45,358 bases of DNA from NCBI GenBank assembly GCA_947627735.1, contig CANQXG010000016.1, positions 1-45,358 of the forward strand. The letters run 5' to 3'. The notes beneath the pieces were generated by a model. The model had not been told where the DNA came from and did not search any database. It saw nothing but the letters and a program-made list of their open reading frames with translations. Source of the DNA: an uncultured Oscillospiraceae bacterium. GTDB lineage: Bacteria > Bacillota > Clostridia > Oscillospirales > Oscillospiraceae. Position numbers and translations under genes: made by a program. Below are positions 40,960 through 45,358 of this stretch, in pieces. Position 1 is the stretch's first letter; each line of letters starts with the position of its first letter.

Positions 40960-42024
40960 ATGGACCACAAAGGAACTGTGACGCTCCGGACCGACCGGCT
41001 CGTCCTCCGTCGGTTCGTCATGGACGACGCCGGGGCCATGTATGAAAACTGGGCCTCGGAGGACGCCGTGACCAAATATCTCACCTGGGCCACCTACGAA
41101 AGCGTGGACGTGGCCCGGGCGGTGATCGCCGACTGGACCCGGGGATACGAGCGCGCAGACTTCTACCAGTGGGCCATCGAGCTGAAGGAGCTGGGCCAGG
41201 TCATCGGCAGCATCAGCGTCACCGCCCAGGACCCGGCGGTGGCCGGCTGCGAGCTGGGCTGGTGCATAGGCTCGGCCTGGTGGGGCCGGGGCATCATGCC
41301 GGAGGCCGGGCGGGCGGTTCTGCGCTTTCTCTTCGACGAGGTGGGCTTTGATCGCGTCGCCGCCGCCCACGCCGCGGACAACCCCAATTCCGGCCGGGTC
41401 ATGCAAAAGCTGGGCATGCGCTGTGAGGGCACGCTGCGCCGGGCCGGTCGCTGCAACCAGGGCGTGATCGACGAGGTGCGGTACGCCATTTTGAAGGACG
41501 AGTTTGCGTCGGACGAGCGGGAAGCGTTCCGCCCCATGCGCCGGTCCCGCCAGGAGCTGAGCCAGGCGGAAACGGAGGCCATCCTGGAAAGCGGGACCAC
41601 CGCCGTGCTGGCAGTGAACGGGGACGGCGGCTATCCCTACGCCGTGCCGGTCAACTACGTCTGGAAGGACGGGAAGATATACTTCCACGGCGCCCAGGCC
41701 GGCCACAAGTTCGACGCCATGGTCCGGGACAGCCGGGTGAGCCTGTGCGTCATCGCCCACGACGAGCCGCTGCCGGAGAAGCTGACGGACCTGTACCGCA
41801 GCACCATCGTCTTTGGCCGGGTGCGGCTGCTCACCGGCCAGGAGCTGACGGACGCGGCCTATGCCCTGGGCATGCGGTTCCTGCCCGACCCGGACCGGGT
41901 GCGGCGGGAGATCGCCGGGGATGCGGACCGCATGGCCTGCTTCGAGCTGACGCCGGAGCACATCACCGGCAAGGAGGCCATCGAGCTGACACGCCGGAGG
42001 GGGCAGGACCATGGAACTGACTGA
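40960..42024 (+). CDS. GNAT acetyltransferase fused to a NimA-like FMN-binding domain
   Basis: 354 residues from the ATG at 40960 (AAAGGAGG seven bases upstream). Residues 8-178 are a RimJ/RimL-type GNAT domain (TDRLVLRRF, WWGRGIMPEA acetyl-CoA loop at 107-116, NPNSGRVMQKLGM). Residues about 192-346 match the pyridoxamine 5'-phosphate oxidase-like family closest to NimA (FRPMRRSRQELS, YPYAVPVNYVW, IYFHGAQAGHKFDAM). NimA-type proteins reduce 5-nitroimidazoles or have unknown redox roles. Substrates of either half are not known. The last 14 bases overlap the next gene. Confidence 0.88.
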   Translation: MDHKGTVTLRTDRLVLRRFVMDDAGAMYENWASEDAVTKYLTWATYESVDVARAVIADWTRGYERADFYQWAIELKELGQVIGSISVTAQDPAVAGCELGWCIGSAWWGRGIMPEAGRAVLRFLFDEVGFDRVAAAHAADNPNSGRVMQKLGMRCEGTLRRAGRCNQGVIDEVRYAILKDEFASDEREAFRPMRRSRQELSQAETEAILESGTTAVLAVNGDGGYPYAVPVNYVWKDGKIYFHGAQAGHKFDAMVRDSRVSLCVIAHDEPLPEKLTDLYRSTIVFGRVRLLTGQELTDAAYALGMRFLPDPDRVRREIAGDADRMACFELTPEHITGKEAIELTRRRGQDHGTD

Positions 42025-42700
42025 ACGGCTGCTCGCCCTGCTCCGCGACCGGGGCGCCGTACTGGCGGGCGTGGGGGATATGGCCGCCGTGGCCGGATGC
42101 GCCTATCCCCGGGGCGTGGCCGTGGCGGTGGTTCTGCCGGAGCACGTGGTGACGGACCTGCGCACCGCGCCCACCCGGGAGTACTATGAACTCTACGGCG
42201 CGCTGAACGAGAAGCTGAACGCCATCGTCCTGGCCGGGGAGGCCTTCCTGCGGGAGCAGGGCTACCGGGCATATGCCCAGACCACCGACCGGGTGCGCTA
42301 CGGTGCGGACAAGCGCACCCCCCTGCCCCACAAGACCGTGGCCACCCGGGCGGGGCTGGGCTGGATCGGGAAAAACTGCCTGCTCATCACGCCCCAGCTT
42401 GGTCCGGCCATCCGGCTGTCCAGCCTGCTGACCGACGCGCCGCTTACAGCCGGCGTGCCCATCGACCGGTCCCGCTGCGGCGGCTGCCGCGCCTGCGTGG
42501 ACGCCTGCCCTGTCCAGGCCCTCACCGGGGCGCTGTGGCAGGCGGGCATGGCCCGGGAGGAGCTGGTGGATGTGGACAGATGCTATGACGCCCAGCTTGA
42601 CATCATGGAGCGGGCCACCTGCATCCGCACGGACCTGTGCGGCAAATGCTTTGCCGTGTGTCCCTATGTCCGCAGGCCGTCCCCGGACCGGGCACCCTGA
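42011..42700 (+). CDS. Short QueG-like 4Fe-4S double-cluster protein
   Basis: 229 residues. LPHKTVATRAGLGWIGKNCLLI (from residue 105) is the conserved cobalamin/substrate segment of epoxyqueuosine reductase. Two 4Fe-4S sets follow: Cys156, 159, 162, 166 and Cys204, 210, 213, 217. QueG is usually 310-380 residues; here the N-terminal part is trimmed and the HEAT-repeat end is missing. It may be a QueG-related reductase with another substrate, or a minimal QueG. It overlaps the GNAT/NimA-like gene by 14 bases, so both are made together. Confidence 0.85.
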   Translation: MELTERLLALLRDRGAVLAGVGDMAAVAGCAYPRGVAVAVVLPEHVVTDLRTAPTREYYELYGALNEKLNAIVLAGEAFLREQGYRAYAQTTDRVRYGADKRTPLPHKTVATRAGLGWIGKNCLLITPQLGPAIRLSSLLTDAPLTAGVPIDRSRCGGCRACVDACPVQALTGALWQAGMAREELVDVDRCYDAQLDIMERATCIRTDLCGKCFAVCPYVRRPSPDRAP

Positions 42701-42721
42701 GCCGGGAGAGAGAAAAAACAG

Positions 42722-42750
42722 TTGACAACGGGCCTATTTGATGGTAACAT
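42722..42750 (+). promoter_or_regulatory. Promoter of rplU-rpmA
   Basis: TTGACA (42722-42727), 17 bases, TAACAT (42745-42750), 20 bases after the QueG-like gene. Confidence 0.85.
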
Positions 42751-42756
42751 ACTTTA

Positions 42757-42832
42757 GCCGCTTTGAAAGGGTATGCAAGCCGGCCTCGCGCCGCACCCGG
42801 GAGAGCGAGCCCGAAAGGAAGGAAATAAAAAC
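42757..42832 (+). promoter_or_regulatory. L21 leader (ribosomal protein autoregulatory 5' UTR)
   Basis: The 5' leader of rplU contains GGTATGCAAGCCGGCCTCGCGCC... and GGGAGAGCGAGCCC... segments that can fold into stacked stems; in Bacillota the L21 leader is a known structured RNA bound by bL21. I assign it from position and general layout, not from a covariance search. Confidence 0.55.
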
Positions 42833-43144
42833 ATGAAGCACGCTATCATCGAAACCGGCGGCAAGCAGTACCGCGTGACGGCCGGCGACGTGATCTTCGT
42901 GGAAAAGCTGGAGGCCGAGGCCGGCGCCACCGTGACCTTTGACAAGGTCCTGGCCGTCACCGGCGAGGGTGAGAACACCTTCGGCGCCCCCTACATCGAC
43001 GGCCGCACCGTGACCGGCACCGTCGTCAAGCAGGGCAAGGGCAAGAAGATCCGCGTCTACCACATGAAGCCCAAGAAGGGCTACCGCAAGACCCAGGGCC
43101 ATCGTCAGCCTTATACCAAGGTCGAGATCGGCCCCATCGCGTGA
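42833..43144 (+). CDS. rplU: Large ribosomal subunit protein bL21
   Basis: 103 residues, normal length. [26 protein letters not shown] is the family N-terminus, and [19 protein letters not shown] the C-terminus. AAAGGAAGGAAAT precedes the ATG. It is followed 17 bases later by rpmA; the ysxB/prp cysteine protease gene usually inserted between the two in many Bacillota is absent. Confidence 0.97.
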   Translation: MKHAIIETGGKQYRVTAGDVIFVEKLEAEAGATVTFDKVLAVTGEGENTFGAPYIDGRTVTGTVVKQGKGKKIRVYHMKPKKGYRKTQGHRQPYTKVEIGPIA

Positions 43145-43161
43145 ACGAGGAGGAAAGCGAA

Positions 43162-43422
43162 ATGGCACACAAAAAGGGCGGCGGCTCCACCAAAAACGGC
43201 CGCGACAGTAATTCCAAGCGCCTGGGCGCCAAGCGGGCTGACGGTCAGTTCGTCCTGGCCGGCAACATCCTTGTTCGCCAGCGCGGCACCAAGATCCACC
43301 CCGGCACCAACGTGGGCATCGGCGGTGACGATACGCTGTACGCCAAGGCGGACGGCGTGGTGAAGTTCGAGCGCCTCGGCGCCGACCGGAAGAAGGTCTC
43401 CGTTTACGAGGTCCAGCAGTGA
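43162..43422 (+). CDS. rpmA: Large ribosomal subunit protein bL27, no cleavable N-terminal extension
   Basis: 86 residues from the ATG at 43162, which has GAGGAGG seven to eight bases before it; an upstream in-frame GTG at 43141 would add MNEEESE and lacks a ribosome-binding site. The protein begins [16 protein letters not shown], the mature form whose N-terminus reaches the peptidyl-transferase centre. Many Bacillota make a longer precursor (LNLQFFA motif) trimmed by Prp; both the extension and prp are missing here. Confidence 0.97.
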   Translation: MAHKKGGGSTKNGRDSNSKRLGAKRADGQFVLAGNILVRQRGTKIHPGTNVGIGGDDTLYAKADGVVKFERLGADRKKVSVYEVQQ

Positions 43423-43432
43423 ACATTGAGCA

Positions 43433-43467
43433 GGGGCGGTGCAGTCACCGCCCCGCTTTTATTTTTG
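43433..43467 (+). terminator. Terminator between rpmA and obgE
   Basis: A 9-bp stem (43433-43441 with 43446-43454, loop CAGT) followed by CTTTTATTTTT. It lies just before the obgE start, so it probably attenuates read-through from rplU-rpmA into obgE; no separate obgE promoter is visible. Confidence 0.85.
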
Positions 43468-43478
43468 GGTGAACCGTT

Positions 43479-44759
43479 ATGACCAGTTTTGTCGACAAAG
43501 TGACCATCCGGGTGAAGGCCGGCGACGGCGGCCAGGGGGCCATCGCCTTCCACCGGGAGAAATATGTGGCCTCCGGCGGCCCCGACGGGGGCGACGGCGG
43601 CCGGGGCGGGGACATCATCGTCCAGGCGGACGAGAACATGTCCACGCTGATGGACTTTCGCTACAAGCGCAAGTTCGTCGCCTCCGACGGCATGCCCGGC
43701 CAGGGCAAGCGCTGCTCCGGCAAGGACGGCCAGGACGTGATCCTGCGGGTGCCCCGGGGCACCCTCATCCGGGACAAGGCCACCGGCGCCGTCATCCAGG
43801 ATATGTCCGCCACGGACCGGTTCGTGCTGGCCAAGGGTGGCCGGGGCGGCTGGGGCAATAAGCACTTCGCCACCCCCACCCGCCAGACGCCACGCTTCGC
43901 CAAGCCGGGCCTGCCCGGGGAGGACCGGGAGGTGGTGCTGGAGCTGAAGCTGCTGGCAGACGTGGGCCTGGTGGGCTTCCCCAACGTGGGCAAGTCCACC
44001 CTTCTGAGCGTGGTCAGCCGCGCCCACCCCAAGATCGCGGACTACCCCTTCACCACCCTGTTCCCCAACCTGGGGGTGGTATACGCCGGCGTGCACGAAT
44101 CCTTCGTCCTGGCGGATATCCCCGGCATCATCGAGGGAGCCAGCGAGGGCGCGGGCCTGGGCCACGATTTTCTGCGGCACATCGACCGGTGCCGGCTCCT
44201 CATCCATGTGGTAGACGTGTCCGGCTCCGAGGGCCGGGACCCCATCGCGGACTTCGACGCCATCAACGCCGAGCTTGCCCAATACGACGCGGACCTGGCC
44301 TCCCGACCCCAGATCGTGGCCGCCAACAAGTGCGACCTGCTGCCCCCCGACAGCACCGCCCTGGCGGATTTCAAGGCCTATGTGGAGAAGAAGGGCTTCC
44401 CCGTTTACGAGATCTCCGCCGCGGCCCACCAGGGGCTGCAGGAGCTGGTCTACGCCGCCGCGGCCATGCTGCGCACCCTGCCGCCGGTGACGGTGTACGA
44501 GGCCGACTACGTAGCCCCGGAGGTGGTCCTGGGCACCGCGGACGACCTCACCATCCGCAAGGAGGGGGACGTGTGGCTGATCCAGGGCGACTGGCTGGAC
44601 CGGCTGGTGAGCCGGGTGAACTTCGCCGACTACGAGTCCCGCATGTATATGGACCGGAAGCTCCGGGAGGCCGGCGTCTACGACCGGATGGAGGCCATGG
44701 GCCTGGCCGACGGCGACACCATCTCCATCGCGGAGCTGGAATTTGAATACTACAGCTGA
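43479..44759 (+). CDS. obgE: GTPase ObgE/CgtA
   Basis: 426 residues; essential GTPase for 50S assembly and stress control. The Gly-rich Obg domain is residues 1-158 (VKAGDGGQGAIAF, GGPDGGDGGRGGD). The G domain carries GFPNVGKST (166-174), DIPGIIEGA and NKCD. A C-terminal OCT domain (about 355-426) ends EFEYYS; this OCT domain is typical of Bacillota Obg. Adjacent to rpmA as usual. The Shine-Dalgarno is weak (GGGTGAACC). Confidence 0.98.
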   Translation: MTSFVDKVTIRVKAGDGGQGAIAFHREKYVASGGPDGGDGGRGGDIIVQADENMSTLMDFRYKRKFVASDGMPGQGKRCSGKDGQDVILRVPRGTLIRDKATGAVIQDMSATDRFVLAKGGRGGWGNKHFATPTRQTPRFAKPGLPGEDREVVLELKLLADVGLVGFPNVGKSTLLSVVSRAHPKIADYPFTTLFPNLGVVYAGVHESFVLADIPGIIEGASEGAGLGHDFLRHIDRCRLLIHVVDVSGSEGRDPIADFDAINAELAQYDADLASRPQIVAANKCDLLPPDSTALADFKAYVEKKGFPVYEISAAAHQGLQELVYAAAAMLRTLPPVTVYEADYVAPEVVLGTADDLTIRKEGDVWLIQGDWLDRLVSRVNFADYESRMYMDRKLREAGVYDRMEAMGLADGDTISIAELEFEYYS

Positions 44760-44780
44760 ATCATGGGCGTGCCGCTTGGA

Positions 44781-44922
44781 AAGCCTCCCCTGTGCAAGGG
44801 GAGGTGCCGAGCGAAGCGAGGCGGAGGGGTTGTTGCCAGTCTTGGAGGACATCCCCGCTTGGTAACAATCCCTCAGTCTCCGGCGACGCCGGAGCCAGCT
44901 CCCTTTACACAAGGGAGCCTTT
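44781..44922. repeat. Palindromic MITE-like element with long inverted ends, downstream of obgE
   Basis: About 58 bases at the left (44781-44838) are an imperfect inverted copy of the right end (44861-44922). Each arm carries a first hairpin (CCTCCCC/GGGGAGG at 44784-44804; GCTCCCTT/AAGGGAGC at 44898-44918) and a second (GCC/GGC region at left; CTCCGGC/GCCGGAG at 44878-44894), then a GGAGGGGTTGTTGCC or GGTAACAATCCCTC inner end. The layout hairpin, GGTG-C, hairpin, CGGAGGG matches the right arm of the 36513-36741 element. No coding sequence. Confidence 0.8.
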
Positions 44923-44931
44923 GAATATGGT

Positions 44932-44969
44932 CAGGGACAGCGGCGTGTTTGCCGCTGTCCCTGTCTTTA
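44932..44969 (+). terminator. Likely obgE terminator, beyond the repeat element
   Basis: A perfect 13-bp stem (44932-44944 with 44951-44963) followed by TCTTTAT. It reads as a rightward terminator and lies 173 bases after the obgE stop, with the repeat element in between, as though the element was inserted between gene and terminator. Confidence 0.65.
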
Positions 44970-45004
44970 TCGCATTCCCGGCCCATACAGCCCGGCCCGC
45001 GACC

Positions 45005-45196
45005 TCACGCCTCCCGGACCACCGCGTCCTCCGCCCGCTCGCCCATATGGCCCCCGCCGCCCACGGAGTAAAAGTAATCCTCCTTCTCATTGGCGGCGAA
45101 CAGCACGCAGCCGTCCTCCACGATGATCGCGCCCGCCCGGCAGCGGAACCGTTCGCCCCCTCTCGCAAAGCCGCAGTCTGTCCGGCCCATCGCCAT
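45005..45196 (-). pseudogene. Truncated Nudix hydrolase
   Basis: 63 codons. The N-terminal half of a Nudix fold is recognisable: CRAGAIIVEDGCVLFAANEKEDYFYSVGGGGHMGERAEDAVVREA. The Nudix box GX5EX7RE is present but stops after REA, where EExGU should follow; a TGA comes at once and the remaining half of the fold is not found in any frame downstream. A promoter (45219-45248) and a GGGGGG site still precede the two possible ATGs (45196, 45190). The missing half lies towards the repeat element and terminator, so a deletion associated with that insertion is plausible. Confidence 0.75.
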
Positions 45197-45218
45197 CCCC
45201 CCTGAAAAAGTGGTGGTC

Positions 45219-45248
45219 AGTATAGCCCATCTCCCCCGCCGAAGTCAA
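45219..45248 (-). promoter_or_regulatory. Promoter of the Nudix remnant
   Basis: Minus strand: TTGACT (45243-45248), 18 bases, TATACT (45219-45224), about 23 bases before the remnant's start. It may still produce a short transcript. Confidence 0.7.
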
Positions 45249-45316
45249 CGCACCCCTCCCCCGCCCGGCGCATATACTTTCTATGAGCGCAAATCAGCAA
45301 ACGGGGTGATCTGGAT

Positions 45317-45358
45317 ATGTGTTCCATCGCGGGAGCGATCGACTTTCATAACGACCTG
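45317..45358 (+). CDS. asnB: Asparagine synthetase (glutamine-hydrolysing), N-terminal fragment
   Basis: Only the first 14 codons lie in the window (MCSIAGAIDFHNDL). Met-Cys2 followed by xIAG is the N-terminal nucleophile glutaminase signature of the AsnB family; Ser replaces the usual Gly at position 3. GGGGTGATCTGG precedes the ATG. Whether it is a biosynthetic AsnB or a paralogue (for example a spore- or peptide-linked one) cannot be judged from this stub. Confidence 0.7.
   Translation, partial: MCSIAGAIDFHNDL

Noticed and set aside
43141-43161. Upstream GTG start of rpmA giving a short extension (MNEEESE)
   Set aside because: No ribosome-binding site precedes it, while GAGGAGG lies correctly for the ATG at 43162; the extension also does not resemble the Prp cleavage motif.
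45272-45279. CATATACT upstream of the asparagine synthetase start as a sigma-E/K -10
   Set aside because: It fits CATA-N3-T, but no matching -35 is found at the right distance.
1-45358. CRISPR array, prophage or transposase genes
   Set aside because: No regularly spaced repeats and no phage or transposase-like proteins were seen in any frame.

Overview
The window is a GC-rich, gene-dense piece of a bacterial chromosome. The gene content points to a spore-forming Bacillota (Firmicutes) of the class Clostridia, most likely an Oscillospiraceae-type gut anaerobe. The evidence is a SleB-type cortex hydrolase, a PASTA-containing SpoVD/FtsI-type PBP inside the division cluster, a T-box leader on thrS, a GdpP-rplI-dnaB cluster, a meso-DAP type MurE, and clostridial palindromic repeat elements. 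Species cannot be named from the sequence alone. No phage, IS transposase, CRISPR array or rRNA is present.

Layout from left to right. (1) 1-2930, leftward: an outward promoter at the window edge, sleB, and thrS behind a T-box riboswitch. (2) 2946-13490, leftward: one long housekeeping run transcribed gdpP, rplI, dnaB, tilS, hpt, ftsH, ychF, DUF1624 membrane protein, SagB-like oxidoreductase. (3) 13514-15842, rightward: a sugar-nucleotidyltransferase with a leftover phosphomannomutase end domain, and an M20 amidohydrolase, closed by a bidirectional terminator. (4) 15860-27730, leftward: a YegP-like protein, then a slimmed division/cell-wall (dcw) cluster transcribed mraZ, rsmH, ftsL, PBP, murE, mraY, ftsW, murG, ftsQ, ftsZ. 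murF, murD, murC and ftsA are missing from it. (5) 27880-30441: a YfcE-like phosphodiesterase and, divergent from it, a sugar transferase and an MFS transporter. (6) 30500-36481, leftward: a MATE exporter, tRNA-Gln(CUG), a TepA/ClpP-like protein, an M18 aminopeptidase, a Sua5-CoaE fusion and prfA. (7) 36513-36741: a palindromic repeat element directly upstream of prfA, then an AT-richer patch with an unknown membrane protein and a methyltransferase, then tmcAL. (8) 39592-44759, rightward: ackA, a GNAT/NimA-like fusion with a QueG-like iron-sulfur protein, and rplU-rpmA-obgE behind an L21 leader. (9) 44781-45358: a second repeat element of the same design, a Nudix gene cut off inside its Nudix box, and the first codons of an asparagine synthetase.

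Most genes serve translation (ThrRS, TilS, RF1, Sua5, TmcAL, L9, L21, L27, Obg, YchF), wall synthesis and division (dcw genes), and core metabolism (AckA, Hpt, CoaE). The points most worth a second look are the two related palindromic elements, one of which sits on the prfA 5' region; the reduced dcw cluster whose FtsZ lacks the usual C-terminal peptide; the protein fusions (Sua5-CoaE, GNAT-NimA-like, nucleotidyltransferase-PGM end domain); the hairpin covering the sleB ribosome-binding site; and the L27 gene without cleavable extension or Prp protease. I did not find a clear, wholly new multi-gene system. The window is mainly conserved housekeeping DNA with these local oddities.
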